Below are positions 1 to 8,160 of a stretch of DNA of 64,000 nt, one piece after another. The notes below the pieces were generated by a model that saw only the letters and a program-made list of their open reading frames with translations, was not told the origin of the DNA and did no database searches. The stretch is taken from NCBI RefSeq assembly GCF_000949295.1, contig NZ_JXYS01000026.1:1-64000 (forward strand), in the 5' to 3' direction. This DNA is from Acidithrix ferrooxidans. Its GTDB lineage: Bacteria; Actinomycetota; Acidimicrobiia; Acidimicrobiales; Acidimicrobiaceae. The stretch's first letter is position 1, and each line of letters begins with the position of its first letter. A program made the translations under genes and the position numbers.

Positions 1-300
1 ACGGTGCAACTGCACAACCTGGCGCGGTGCAACTGCACAACCTGGCGCGGTGCAACTGCACAACCTGGCGCGGTGCAACTGCACAACCTGGCACGGTGCA
101 ACTGCACAACCTGGCGCGGTGCAACTGCACAACCTGGCGCGGTGCAACTGCACAACCTGGCGCGGTGCAACTGCACAACCTGGCGCGGTGCAACTGCACA
201 ACCTGGCGCGGTGCAACTGCACAACCTGGCGCGGTGCAACTGCACAACCTGGCGCGGTGCAACTGCACAACCTGGCGCGGTGCAACTGCACAACCTGGCG
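1..300. repeat. 23-bp tandem repeat array, 13 full copies
   Basis: Thirteen head-to-tail copies of a 23-bp unit (CGGTGCAACTGCACAACCTG plus GCG) fill 2-300. The copies look identical except for a G-to-A change at the last base of copy 4 (position 93). Base 1 is also A, so the array seems to continue upstream of the window. Each unit holds a short inverted repeat (GTGCA-AC-TGCAC). Because 23 is not a multiple of 3 and the unit has no stop in any frame, all six frames stay open, and every forward frame repeats the same 23-residue peptide. The long predicted proteins here are therefore artefacts of the repeat rather than evidence of a gene. Confidence 0.95.
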
Positions 301-489
301 CGAATAGGTGCTATTACAGAAACTGTTATCACCACACCAAAGCTTCGACGGTGTTACTTTCAGATCGCAGGACATATCACTCGTTCAGCTAGAAAAGTAA
401 TACTGCATCTTGAAGAACACTGGCCCTATAAGGATAAGTTCTTAGAGGCTCTTGATCGGATCAGAAAGTTTGAGATCGCCATCACCTGA
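301..489 (+). pseudogene. Transposase C-terminal fragment (IS1380-like)
   Basis: After the array, the frame opened at position 4 continues for about 60 residues that are no longer repetitive. They resemble the C-terminal tail of DDE transposases of the IS1380 type: a segment reading ITRSARKVILHLEEHWPY followed by an acidic/basic helix, which recalls the usual R-S-A-R...L-x-L-x-x-x-W-P pattern of that tail. The catalytic domain is absent, so this is a remnant left where the array replaced or invaded the element. The family assignment rests on recalled motif similarity only. It reads in frame from the array, but expression as a fusion is unlikely. Confidence 0.5.
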
Positions 490-815
490 AGATCTGGTTA
501 CCTAACACACTGAATATTACTTGAAGGAACTGCTCTAGAAGACAAGGGATTAGGTCACTATACCCAAAATGAGATTTCACAATCTCAAAAATGACCAAAC
601 AGGCTCAACCACAAAGGGAATAGGTCATATTTGGCACTCTGAAACCAGATTTAAGCCATAGACCCTCCGTCAAACCTAAATCAGATCCGAAAAACCGACT
701 CAGAGTCACACCGAGGGGCTCAAGCTGGTCCATTTCTGTGGATTCAGGTTAAAGCTACGCTAGCTTGGATGCCGGGATAACTTTGGTCACAGTATAGGGG
801 TCGAGCGTTCAGTCT
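490..815. other. Intergenic region after transposase remnant
   Basis: No convincing gene is seen. A 6-bp perfect hairpin lies at 752-766 (AAGCTA-CGC-TAGCTT), next to the sequence CTGTGGATTCAGGTTAA (736-752). The latter could be the right end of the insertion sequence whose transposase tail is at 301-489, but the matching left end is outside the window. The hairpin also lies downstream of the minus-strand transporter that ends at 816. Confidence 0.4.
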
Positions 816-1739
816 TTAATTTAAGGTTGGAGACGCTTGGCGCTCAACCTTTTTATCTCGCACAAGGATCGCGCCAGCAACGCCCAAGCTAATCAGGAGA
901 CCGCCGATGATCGTTCCTTGGCTGATATGTTCACCGAGGATTACTGCTCCCAGGATGACTCCAGTCAATGGCTGGAACAGTAGCATCACGGCGCCTTTTG
1001 AAGCGTCAACGTGTTTGAAGCCCGAAACCCACAGAAAGAAGGCAATGACCATGCCCATTATGGAGATGTAGGCGACTTCGCCCCAACCTAAAAGGGTCGT
1101 TGGAAGTGGCGAGTTGGTGTTGGCGGCAGATATAAGGGCCAAAGGCAAACTGGTGATTGCTCCGACTGCCGACGCTAAGGCAACGACCGTGATTGCGTGG
1201 TAGCGATCGAGAAGGCGACGGCTCCATATCGTATAGATCGACCAGGCAACCATGGCAATTAATAAAAGTACGATACCTTTGGTCGCTTGGCTACCTCCAG
1301 AGGGGGTTCCAAGGACGACTATCACTCCCACAAAGGCTATTGCAATGGCGATCCACCGCAATAGTGGAACGTGTTCTTTTAACACCAACACGCCCAACAC
1401 TGCGATCAGGATAGGTGAGGATGCAGTGACCAGAGATCCAAGGCCCGCACCGGCATCGTGGGTTCCAGTAAATTGAAACCCGATAGAGATGGTAAATCCC
1501 ACGAGGCCAACTCCAAAGAACGAAAGATAGTCTTCGCGCTGCACGTGCAACAGGCCACGCCTTTTTGCAATGGCGATTAGAACTATTGCAGCTAATAACT
1601 CCCTTAGTTCTAAAGCGACAAAGGGAGGAATTTGTCGCATTAGCGCATCGCTTGCTACGTACATCCCACCCCAAATTACAGATGCACTGGCAAGAGATAC
1701 GAATCCACGTCGAGCGGGGGAATTAAACACGTCATCCAT
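816..1739 (-). CDS. EamA/DMT-family transporter
   Basis: An inner-membrane protein of about 307 residues with roughly ten hydrophobic segments arranged as two homologous halves, the hallmark of the drug/metabolite transporter superfamily with two EamA domains. The first segment contains the typical SVIWGGMYVASD pattern. The second half has an E-H-x(8)-GG-x-L-I-S-x-G arrangement near the C terminus. Such proteins export metabolites or amino acids; the substrate cannot be read from sequence. I chose the ATG at 1739; a TTG at 1763 would add eight residues, and neither has a clear Shine-Dalgarno sequence. It is a single gene, divergent from the sigma factor at 2095. Confidence 0.85.
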   Translation of the reverse strand: MDDVFNSPARRGFVSLASASVIWGGMYVASDALMRQIPPFVALELRELLAAIVLIAIAKRRGLLHVQREDYLSFFGVGLVGFTISIGFQFTGTHDAGAGLGSLVTASSPILIAVLGVLVLKEHVPLLRWIAIAIAFVGVIVVLGTPSGGSQATKGIVLLLIAMVAWSIYTIWSRRLLDRYHAITVVALASAVGAITSLPLALISAANTNSPLPTTLLGWGEVAYISIMGMVIAFFLWVSGFKHVDASKGAVMLLFQPLTGVILGAVILGEHISQGTIIGGLLISLGVAGAILVRDKKVERQASPTLN

Positions 1740-2094
1740 TCTAGAGCGAGGTTTTGGAACCAAATGGCGTAGTTGCTTGGGATAAAAATCCGGATTAGTC
1801 TTGGTGGGAAACCAATCAAGTCACCCAAGTCGTCTTTTGTCCTATGCGGATCAACTTTGAGTTTTGGCGGAATGTACACGACGGGATCCTTGGGATTTTG
1901 ATAGTTGAGAAGAAATAAAGTGAGACCAAATTGCGAGAAATTAGCACTAGCTTCCAATAGTGGGAACTTTAAGGCTCAGGATCAGCTTTAATGTTTATTT
2001 GAGGATTTTTTAAAGGTGAGAGCGCCTTTATGAATTTTGGACGACCGGTACCTTTCACAGGATCTGCTTATAAAAGACCGTAGGATGTTTAACC
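1740..2094. other. Divergent intergenic region, transporter/sigR
   Basis: This stretch must hold the promoters of the minus-strand transporter and the plus-strand sigma factor. A 93-residue minus-strand frame overlaps the transporter start and looks like chance. I see no defined operator. Confidence 0.4.
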
Positions 2095-2670
2095 ATGGCA
2101 GAACAAATCAAGTTTGTTGAAGACGCGATGGGGTTTATGGACGCGTTATTTTCAGCAGCTTTACGTATGACGCGAAATGCGGCTGAAGCCGAAGATCTCG
2201 TTCAAGAAACTTACCTTAAAGCCTACAGGGGGTATGGTTCATTTCAAGAAGGCACGAATTTGAAGGCATGGCTCTATCGAATTCTGACAAATACATTTAT
2301 CAACTCCTACAGAGCAAAAAAGAGACGACCAGACGAAAGTGATCTAGACGACGTAGAGGACCTATATCTATATCGTAGACTCGGAGGATTGGAGGCAGCC
2401 CAAGCAGGGCGCTCCGCCGAAGAGGAAGTGCTAGAGTCATTTACCGACGATGAGGTAAAGGCGGCGATTGAATCGCTTCCTGACCAGTTTCGTTTAGCCG
2501 TTTTATTGAGCGACGTGGAGGGTTTTTCCTACAAAGAGATAGCTGAAATTATGGATGTTCCAATTGGAACCGTAATGTCGAGGCTTCATCGTGGAAGAAA
2601 AGCGCTTCAAAAAGAGTTGTATCAGTTTGGTACGAATCGAGGATTGGTAGCAGGCCGAAGTGGGAATTAG
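2095..2670 (+). CDS. sigR: ECF RNA polymerase sigma factor (SigR/SigH-like)
   Basis: A 191-residue sigma-70 factor of the ECF group. Region 2 is seen in the [16 protein letters not shown] segment (about residues 32-47) followed by [19 protein letters not shown], and region 4 in the helix-turn-helix [20 protein letters not shown] (about residues 144-163). These are the signatures of the actinobacterial SigR/SigH type that responds to thiol-oxidative stress. The next gene overlaps its 3' end and encodes a zinc anti-sigma factor, which is the expected partner. The symbol follows the family and partner rather than proof of the regulon. Confidence 0.85.
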   Translation: MAEQIKFVEDAMGFMDALFSAALRMTRNAAEAEDLVQETYLKAYRGYGSFQEGTNLKAWLYRILTNTFINSYRAKKRRPDESDLDDVEDLYLYRRLGGLEAAQAGRSAEEEVLESFTDDEVKAAIESLPDQFRLAVLLSDVEGFSYKEIAEIMDVPIGTVMSRLHRGRKALQKELYQFGTNRGLVAGRSGN

Positions 2671-2926
2671 TTTTAATAGCAACTCTATGATCGAGTGTCA
2701 AGAAGTGATATCTAGGTTGTATACATTTCTAGATGGGGAGCTCACGGAGGAGCGTCGCATTAAGATTCGTCATCACTTAGATGAGTGTTCACCGTGTCTA
2801 GAAGCCTTTGAATTTGAATCCGAGTTGAGACAGATGGTCGCCAATCGACTCCGAGATCGAGTGCCAGATAGCCTCCGGATAAGGATTTCTAATTTGATCG
2901 ATTCGGAGCGAGGATCCGCCCGATAA
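2660..2926 (+). CDS. rsrA: Zinc-binding anti-sigma factor (RsrA-like)
   Basis: A small soluble protein of 88 residues from GTG 2660 (overlapping the sigma gene by 11 bp) or 79 from ATG 2687; the start is unresolved because neither has a strong ribosome binding site. It carries the zinc anti-sigma motif H-x3-C-x2-C within HLDECSPC, after an N-terminal [16 protein letters not shown] helix. In this family a zinc-bound, reduced protein holds the sigma factor and disulfide formation releases it. Overlap with sigR implies translational coupling and fixed stoichiometry. No membrane segment is present, in contrast to the second anti-sigma factor at 37822-38514. Confidence 0.85.
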   Translation: MGISFNSNSMIECQEVISRLYTFLDGELTEERRIKIRHHLDECSPCLEAFEFESELRQMVANRLRDRVPDSLRIRISNLIDSERGSAR

Positions 2927-2964
2927 AGGCGGAATATTTTTATTTAGTTTGAGTTAGTCCTAAT

Positions 2965-3159
2965 ATGGCAAATAGAACTGAAGCGGTGGGTGGAGCCCCG
3001 GCAAGCGGACTGTCGAGACCTTCTAAGGCATATCCAAAAGATCGGATATGCAAAGAGGTAAACTGCGACACAAAGTTATCCATATACAACAGTGGAAAGT
3101 TTTGTTACTCTCATCAGCCCCTTACAGTGCCGCGCACTAGGGGGCGTAAGATCAATTAG
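2965..3159 (+). CDS. Small Cys/His-rich conserved protein
   Basis: A basic 64-residue protein with a C-x4-C pair (CKEVNC) followed by C-x2-H (CYSH) and an Arg-rich tail, an arrangement suited to one zinc ion. The central pattern C-x4-C-x-x-x-L-S-x-Y-N recalls small uncharacterised actinobacterial proteins. I do not know a function. It starts 38 bp after the anti-sigma gene and could be co-transcribed with the sigma operon, which would fit a redox- or nucleic-acid-related role, but this is only inferred from position. Confidence 0.6.
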   Translation: MANRTEAVGGAPASGLSRPSKAYPKDRICKEVNCDTKLSIYNSGKFCYSHQPLTVPRTRGRKIN

Positions 3160-3215
3160 ATAAGCCTCGTTGGCTCCTACGAGACTAGTTTAGGCAAAGC
3201 AACGGAGGTGCTAAT

Positions 3216-4280
3216 TTGATAGCGTGGGATACGGCAGCCAAGGTTGCCAAAGGTCTAATTTCAACTTTTCCAAAAGAGGATAAGGTCGCGCTCGAGCGAA
3301 TGAGCGATTCGTTATCCGATTTTGGAAGTCAAGCGCTTGATCTCGTTGAGAATGTGAGCGGGCTAACTCTTTTGGATAAGACTATTTCCGTAAGATGTAC
3401 TACTCGATCCGAGTGGGTAGATTCAAATGTTTTGTCCATGGCTTCGCTAATGGATCCAATGTTGAATAAGTTTGCACACAAGCTTCCAGGCGGTCTTTCA
3501 ACCATTTCCGCCAACGCAGGTGCGGTTCAGTTTGGTCTCTTGTTTGGATGGATGTCCAAAAGGGTATTGGGACAATATGATGCGGCGCTCTTTGCCAACG
3601 TAAACCCTGACGAGAATACGACTGTGCCAATTTATATGGTTGGTTCTAACATATTGGATCTAGAGGCTAAATTTGGCTTCCCAAGAGCTCAATTTGAGCG
3701 ATGGGTTCTGTTGCACGAGTTAACACACAAGGTCCAATTTGAATCTGTTAGCTGGATGAATAGTTATTATCGTTCACTGATATCTTCCTTGATTGACGGC
3801 GTCAACTTGGGTCCATCGGATCTTTTTGGGGCGATTGTACGCGTAGCAGAGGACATTAGAGTGGGTAGAAATCCCCTTGCCGAGGCGGGTTTAGCGGGAA
3901 TCTTTGTCTCCGAAGAACAACGTAAGTCGCTCTCGAAGATAGGTGGCCTCATGAGCGTTCTCGAAGGACATGCCGATTTTGTAATGGCGCGTGCAGCAAG
4001 AGGGATAATTGAAGAGGCCGATCACTTCGAGGAGGTACTTCATGATCGACGTGAATCTCCGAACTTTGTTAGCAAAATCGTTTCGCAGCTCTATGGACTA
4101 GATGCCAAGGTGAAACAGTATGCGGCCGGAAGATCGTTCCTTGAAGCCATCGACGACGCAGCTGGCAGAGATGGCATCAAAACTCTGTTTATGGCGAGTG
4201 AAAATATGCCGACTTTGGATGAGATTTCTAGGCCAGATCGCTGGATGGAGCGAGTTTTGACGCCATTGGTCAAGTCCTGA
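3216..4280 (+). CDS. Zinc-dependent metalloprotease, DUF2342/zincin_2
   Basis: A 354-residue protein of the actinobacterial family sometimes labelled 'coenzyme F420 biosynthesis-associated'. The zinc motif HELTH (about residue 168) lies in WVLLHELTHKVQFE, and a downstream SVLEGHADFVMAR (about residue 247) supplies the usual second conserved block. The TTG start at 3216 is supported by GGAGGTG at 3204-3210. Its physiological substrate is not established. It sits before tilS and hpt, the conserved order in actinobacteria. No signal peptide is apparent, so it is probably cytosolic. Confidence 0.8.
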   Translation: MIAWDTAAKVAKGLISTFPKEDKVALERMSDSLSDFGSQALDLVENVSGLTLLDKTISVRCTTRSEWVDSNVLSMASLMDPMLNKFAHKLPGGLSTISANAGAVQFGLLFGWMSKRVLGQYDAALFANVNPDENTTVPIYMVGSNILDLEAKFGFPRAQFERWVLLHELTHKVQFESVSWMNSYYRSLISSLIDGVNLGPSDLFGAIVRVAEDIRVGRNPLAEAGLAGIFVSEEQRKSLSKIGGLMSVLEGHADFVMARAARGIIEEADHFEEVLHDRRESPNFVSKIVSQLYGLDAKVKQYAAGRSFLEAIDDAAGRDGIKTLFMASENMPTLDEISRPDRWMERVLTPLVKS

Positions 4281-4365
4281 TTTTGATTTGATCTAGCCTT
4301 TTATCCGCCGTTTTTAGTTCGCCTTTCCTCACATCTCACACTACTTGCATTAGCATGGTTGAGTT

Positions 4366-5310
4366 ATGTCGATCGTATCGAGCCAAAGCCGAATTTTATC
4401 GCAAAGAGTCATTCGAATGGCAATCTCCCTTGAGGTTAAGCCCATCGATCAGATCTTGAAACGGTGTTTTTTCCCCGATCCATCGAATGGGATTTTGAAT
4501 GTGGCAGTCTCGGGAGGCTCAGATTCGCTCTGTCTAGCCTCTTTGGCGGTCGCGGCGGGTCACAAGATCAAAATATGGCATTTGGATCACAAGATTAGGG
4601 ACTCCTCTTTCGAAGAAGCACACTTTGTGAGCGAGTTTGCTGAGATGATTGGGGCTCAATTCCAACTGGTTGAAGTAAGCGTTAAAGGGAGATCCAATCT
4701 TGAAGCTCGTGCTCGCAACGAACGTAAAAGTGCATTTCCCCAGGGGATCGCGACGGGTCATACCATGGACGATCAAGCTGAAACGCTACTGCTAAATCTG
4801 CTCAGAGGAAGTGGGATGCGAGGCTTGAGCGCAATGGCGAGAGATCCGACTAAGCCTATATTAACGTTGAGGAAGTCCGAGACCATCGCTATTTGTTCTG
4901 CACTTCGACTAAATCCAGTTATAGATTCGTCTAATTTTTCACCTGATTTTTTACGGAACCGAATTCGAAATGAGGTCATTCCTCTATTGGCGCAAATTGC
5001 GCACCGTGACATAGTTCCGATTTTTGATAGAACCGCAACTCTTCTATTCGATGAAGATCGGTATCTAGATAGTCTTGCTCTTTGCCTTGATGTGACAAGT
5101 ACAATAGCGCTTTGTGGTGCCGATTCAATTCTGAGGCGTCGAGCTCTGCGGTTGGAGATCGAACGGCGAACTGGATACCCGCCATCGTTAGCACAGATAG
5201 AGGAGCTAGAAGGTAAAGTTTTGGGACGTTTGGATTTTAGGATTCAATTGCCCCGGGGCTTGGAGATAGCGGGGCGTCGAGGAGTCATTGACTATAAGAC
5301 GATTGAGTAG
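4366..5310 (+). CDS. tilS: tRNA(Ile)-lysidine synthetase
   Basis: Modifies C34 of the CAU-anticodon tRNA-Ile with lysine so that it reads AUA. The PP-loop ATP-binding motif SGGSDS is at about residues 49-54, followed by WHLDHKIR and the TGHTMDDQAET block that is typical of TilS. Its 314 residues resemble short actinobacterial TilS lacking most of the C-terminal domain. ATG 4366 is used; ATG 4417 is an alternative that removes 17 residues of non-conserved leader. It lies between the metalloprotease and hpt, a conserved neighbourhood. Confidence 0.9.
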   Translation: MSIVSSQSRILSQRVIRMAISLEVKPIDQILKRCFFPDPSNGILNVAVSGGSDSLCLASLAVAAGHKIKIWHLDHKIRDSSFEEAHFVSEFAEMIGAQFQLVEVSVKGRSNLEARARNERKSAFPQGIATGHTMDDQAETLLLNLLRGSGMRGLSAMARDPTKPILTLRKSETIAICSALRLNPVIDSSNFSPDFLRNRIRNEVIPLLAQIAHRDIVPIFDRTATLLFDEDRYLDSLALCLDVTSTIALCGADSILRRRALRLEIERRTGYPPSLAQIEELEGKVLGRLDFRIQLPRGLEIAGRRGVIDYKTIE

Positions 5311-5624
5311 ATTAAATCTGCGTTCAAATAGCCGAGACTCTTCTTTGCCTTGATCTTGAACTAATTAAGATTTATGGGCTCATTGCGTTGTAGCAGGTTC
5401 ATAAAGCGACGAGACTCTCTAAGCAAAAGTATTCGGGATGGGGGTCCTTAGCTTTAGGCGATGAGTTTTCTCCTAAAGCGAGAGTTCCGCCAGAAAAATC
5501 AATGCGTAATTGTTGAATTCTTCTTCGAGATGTTGGGATTTGAGGATCTGAACAAGAGATCGTCCGCGGATATTGCCTAGGATCTTCTAGGATTAATCAT
5601 TTATGATGAGCAGTTGGGATTTTT
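5311..5624. other. Intergenic region tilS-hpt with 8-bp hairpin
   Basis: 314 bp without a gene. An inverted repeat GCTTTAGG (5451-5458) / CCTAAAGC (5472-5479) could form an 8-bp hairpin, but no T-run follows. The region must carry a promoter for hpt, since tilS and hpt are usually closer in this gene order. Confidence 0.35.
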
Positions 5625-6182
5625 ATGGTGTCCGGTCCTGAAGTGTGGAGTCGCAACGACCCCAATTTGGTTGGTGTTGTAGTCTCGCAGGAAGATTTGA
5701 ATCGCCGCGTTCGAGAACTTGGTAAAGAGATCTCAGAGGTCTATAAAGGCAAGAATCTGCTTTTGATAGGGGTTCTCAAAGGAGCATTCCTATTTATGGC
5801 AGATCTGGCGCGCCAGATAGAAGTACCGGTGGAATTTGATTTCATGGCGGTCTCCTCTTACGGATCGGCTACGAAGACCTCGGGAATAGTTCGAATCTTA
5901 AAGGATCTAGATATCGATCTTACAGATCGCCATGTCCTGATCGTCGAAGATATTATTGATTCCGGCCTTACTTTGTCATATCTGATTCGTAATCTGAAGT
6001 TTCGTAATCCGGCCTCTTTGTCAGTCTGCGCTTTGTTGGTAAAAGAGGGTGTTGACGCGACCGAATTGGATCTTGGCTTTGTTGGATTTACAATTCCAAA
6101 TGAATTTGTCGTTGGGTATGGTTTAGACGTCGCGGAGAAATATAGGAATTTGCCATATATTGCAACGCATAAGACCGATTGA
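5625..6182 (+). CDS. hpt: Hypoxanthine phosphoribosyltransferase
   Basis: A purine salvage enzyme that joins hypoxanthine or guanine to PRPP. The 185-residue protein has the PRPP-binding loop in VLIVEDIIDSGLTLSYL (about residues 105-121), the early LLIGVLKGAFLFMADL block, and the C-terminal VGYGLDVAEKYRNLPYI segment that contacts the base. Length is typical. It is followed after only 59 bp by folE; in most actinobacteria ftsH lies between these genes and is missing here. Confidence 0.93.
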   Translation: MVSGPEVWSRNDPNLVGVVVSQEDLNRRVRELGKEISEVYKGKNLLLIGVLKGAFLFMADLARQIEVPVEFDFMAVSSYGSATKTSGIVRILKDLDIDLTDRHVLIVEDIIDSGLTLSYLIRNLKFRNPASLSVCALLVKEGVDATELDLGFVGFTIPNEFVVGYGLDVAEKYRNLPYIATHKTD

Positions 6183-6241
6183 TTGTGGATCTATTTACTA
6201 AAAGCTCCAGGGTTGCTCTATGAGACGGTTAGGGGTTACCA

Positions 6242-6829
6242 GTGGATGTTAAACGTGTCGTTCAGGCGGCAGATGCATTTCTGGACGCCCTAGGGGTTCC
6301 CCTCGACGATGAGGCGCGTACTGCTACTGCCAGACGGGTAGGCGAGCTCTGGTGTGATTTGCTTTCAGGAGAGAGCGATGACCCATCACGATACCTAAAC
6401 GGCGGATTTGGCGGTGAGTTCCATGAAATGATCGCAGTCAATGACATTACCTTTCATTCAGTGTGCGAACATCATTTGCTGCCATTTTACGGCAAAGTCA
6501 GCTTATGTTATCTTCCGGGAGAGGCAGGGTTGATCGCGGGTGCATCAAACCTGACCCGAGTCGTCGAAGTAGTTTCAAAACGCCTCCAAATTCAAGAGAG
6601 ACTTTCAAGTCAGATTGCCCAGGCTATTGAAGATGGAATAGGTGCAGCCGGAGTTTTGGTAGTGGTGCGAGGTACTCATTTTTGCATGACAATGCGTGAG
6701 ACTAAAGACACAGGTTCTTGCCTTGTGACTGTGGCATCCAGGGGAGTGTTAACCAGTAATAGCGATCTACGCCGTGAAGCTAGATCTCTTATCATGGATG
6801 ATTTCCGATCTGACTCAGATGATCTTTAG
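6242..6829 (+). CDS. folE: GTP cyclohydrolase I
   Basis: Catalyses the first step of folate synthesis, GTP to 7,8-dihydroneopterin triphosphate. The 195-residue protein has the zinc and active-site block FHSVCEHHLLPFYGKV (about residues 75-90) and the later HFCMTMRE segment with the second zinc cysteine, so the enzyme is the zinc-dependent FolE1 type. The GTG start at 6242 has AGGGG a few bases upstream. It begins the folE-folP-folB-folK run. Confidence 0.93.
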   Translation: MDVKRVVQAADAFLDALGVPLDDEARTATARRVGELWCDLLSGESDDPSRYLNGGFGGEFHEMIAVNDITFHSVCEHHLLPFYGKVSLCYLPGEAGLIAGASNLTRVVEVVSKRLQIQERLSSQIAQAIEDGIGAAGVLVVVRGTHFCMTMRETKDTGSCLVTVASRGVLTSNSDLRREARSLIMDDFRSDSDDL

Positions 6830-6850
6830 CTTTTCACTTGGATTGGAATT

Positions 6851-6964
6851 GTGATTTTGCAAGGAAGTAACTCTGGCTCCTTTGTCGAGTTGTTTATGGA
6901 ATTGGAAGAAGAGATCCGATGGTTGGTCAGAGCCATGGCTAAAGGTCAATTGAGGGGTGATTAA
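6851..6964 (+). CDS. Possible 37-residue peptide coupled to folP
   Basis: A GTG-started frame encodes 37 residues ending two bases before the folP ATG. Its C-terminal half (MELEEEIRWLVRAMAKGQ) would form an amphipathic acidic/basic helix, which is unlike random sequence. It could be a real small protein, a leader coupling translation into folP, or chance. There is no recognisable family and the ribosome binding site is weak. Confidence 0.25.
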   Translation: MILQGSNSGSFVELFMELEEEIRWLVRAMAKGQLRGD

Positions 6965-6966
6965 AG

Positions 6967-7740
6967 ATGAAGTTAGTTATGGGCGTTGTAAATGTCACGC
7001 CCGACTCTTTTTCCGATGGTGGAGAGACCTTCGATACACAAAAGGCGATTTCTCGCGGGCTTTCTTTGGCTCAAGCCGGTGCAGATATCTTGGATATTGG
7101 CGGGGAATCTAGCCGTCCAGGGGCGCTTTCGATAGATGCTCGCGAAGAGATGAGACGGATAATTCCAGTCGTTGAGGCACTTAGCCCCATTGTGCGAGTC
7201 TCAGTTGATACCACCAAGGAGGAAGTGGCAAGGCGTGCCGTTTTGGCAGGTGCAACTTTGATCAACGACATTTCTTCAGGGCTAGCGCACGTGGCCGCAG
7301 ATTTGGGGGTGGGATGGGTGGCCATGCACATGCAAGCTTCACCGGAGATAATGCAGCGCGATCCTCGCTATAGTGACGTCGTCTTCGAAGTTAGGAACTT
7401 TCTAATTGAACGCGGCGAATATGGGAGACGTCTAGGAATCTCCGAAGTGTGGATTGATCCAGGGATTGGCTTTGGCAAGACAATTGAGCATAATCTAGCC
7501 TTGCTGAGGGAGATTGACTTTCTTGCTGATTGTGACTTTCCGGTTCTGGTAGGCACCTCGCGTAAGACATTTATAGGAAAAGTAGCGGCGCGATATGAAG
7601 GTGAGATCCCCCCGCCAAAGGATCGTTTGGAGGGGTCGCTGGCCACCGCGGCATGGTGTTATCGCCACGGTGTATCAGCCATGAGGGTGCATGATGTCAA
7701 AGAGACCATCGATCTTTGTCGTCTTGCCGGCTACCGTTAA
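6967..7740 (+). CDS. folP: Dihydropteroate synthase
   Basis: Condenses p-aminobenzoate with hydroxymethyl-dihydropterin diphosphate to give dihydropteroate. The 257-residue protein starts with MGVVNVTPDSFSDGG, the first pterin-binding signature, and shows DILDIGGESSRPG (about residues 40-52), DVSVDTT-like and VGTSRKTFIGK (about residues 196-206) motifs. TIM-barrel length is normal. It is the second enzyme gene of the folate run and overlaps nothing; folB starts directly after its stop. Confidence 0.94.
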   Translation: MKLVMGVVNVTPDSFSDGGETFDTQKAISRGLSLAQAGADILDIGGESSRPGALSIDAREEMRRIIPVVEALSPIVRVSVDTTKEEVARRAVLAGATLINDISSGLAHVAADLGVGWVAMHMQASPEIMQRDPRYSDVVFEVRNFLIERGEYGRRLGISEVWIDPGIGFGKTIEHNLALLREIDFLADCDFPVLVGTSRKTFIGKVAARYEGEIPPPKDRLEGSLATAAWCYRHGVSAMRVHDVKETIDLCRLAGYR

Positions 7741-8160
7741 TTGTTTATGACGAAAGGTACTAACAGCTCCTCTTTTGCCATTGAATTAGGAGTCGTTGAG
7801 GTCAGGGACTTAGTTGTAAGGGGAATTCACGGGTTGCTACCCTCGGAGCGCCTGACACCCCAGGACTTTTCCATCAGTCTCAAGATGAGGCTGAGCATCC
7901 AAGATGCGGCTCTTTATGACGATATCAGTGGCACCGTAGACTATTCGCTAGCAGCGACGATAGTAGAAGAGATCGTCCAAGGGATGAGCTTTGATCTGGT
8001 CGAAAGGTTGGGTTACGTAATTGCCCTGACTTTGATGGAACGCTTCGATACTATCTTGTCGATTTGGGTCTTGGTCAAGAAACTGCGCCCACCTATGCCT
8101 TCTGATTTGGCCTATGTGGGTGTTGAGGTGACCCTGAACAGAAATGGAGAATCCGATTGA
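7741..8160 (+). CDS. folB: Dihydroneopterin aldolase
   Basis: Converts dihydroneopterin to hydroxymethyl-dihydropterin and glycolaldehyde. The 139-residue protein carries the family pattern VRDLVVRGIHGLLPSER, a GTVDYS segment and a C-terminal KLRPPMP block with the catalytic lysine region. TTG 7741 directly abuts the folP stop; ATG 7747 is an equally good start. The stop overlaps the TTG start of folK as TTGA, which indicates translational coupling. Confidence 0.9.
   Translation: MFMTKGTNSSSFAIELGVVEVRDLVVRGIHGLLPSERLTPQDFSISLKMRLSIQDAALYDDISGTVDYSLAATIVEEIVQGMSFDLVERLGYVIALTLMERFDTILSIWVLVKKLRPPMPSDLAYVGVEVTLNRNGESD

Noticed and set aside
1-300. CRISPR array
   Set aside because: Units are directly adjacent with no spacers, and no cas genes are present.
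27-392. Further repeat proteins in the other two forward frames
   Set aside because: Same repeat artefact; the peptide period is identical in each frame.
4-489. 161-residue Cys/Trp-rich repeat protein encoded by the 23-bp array
   Set aside because: The unit has no stop in any frame, so all frames are open by construction. Only the last 60 residues resemble a protein family.
1676-1957. 93-residue minus-strand gene upstream of the EamA transporter
   Set aside because: It overlaps the transporter start and has no motif or ribosome binding site; likely chance.
5451-5479. Terminator after tilS
   Set aside because: The 8-bp hairpin has no following T-run and lies about 140 bp beyond the stop.
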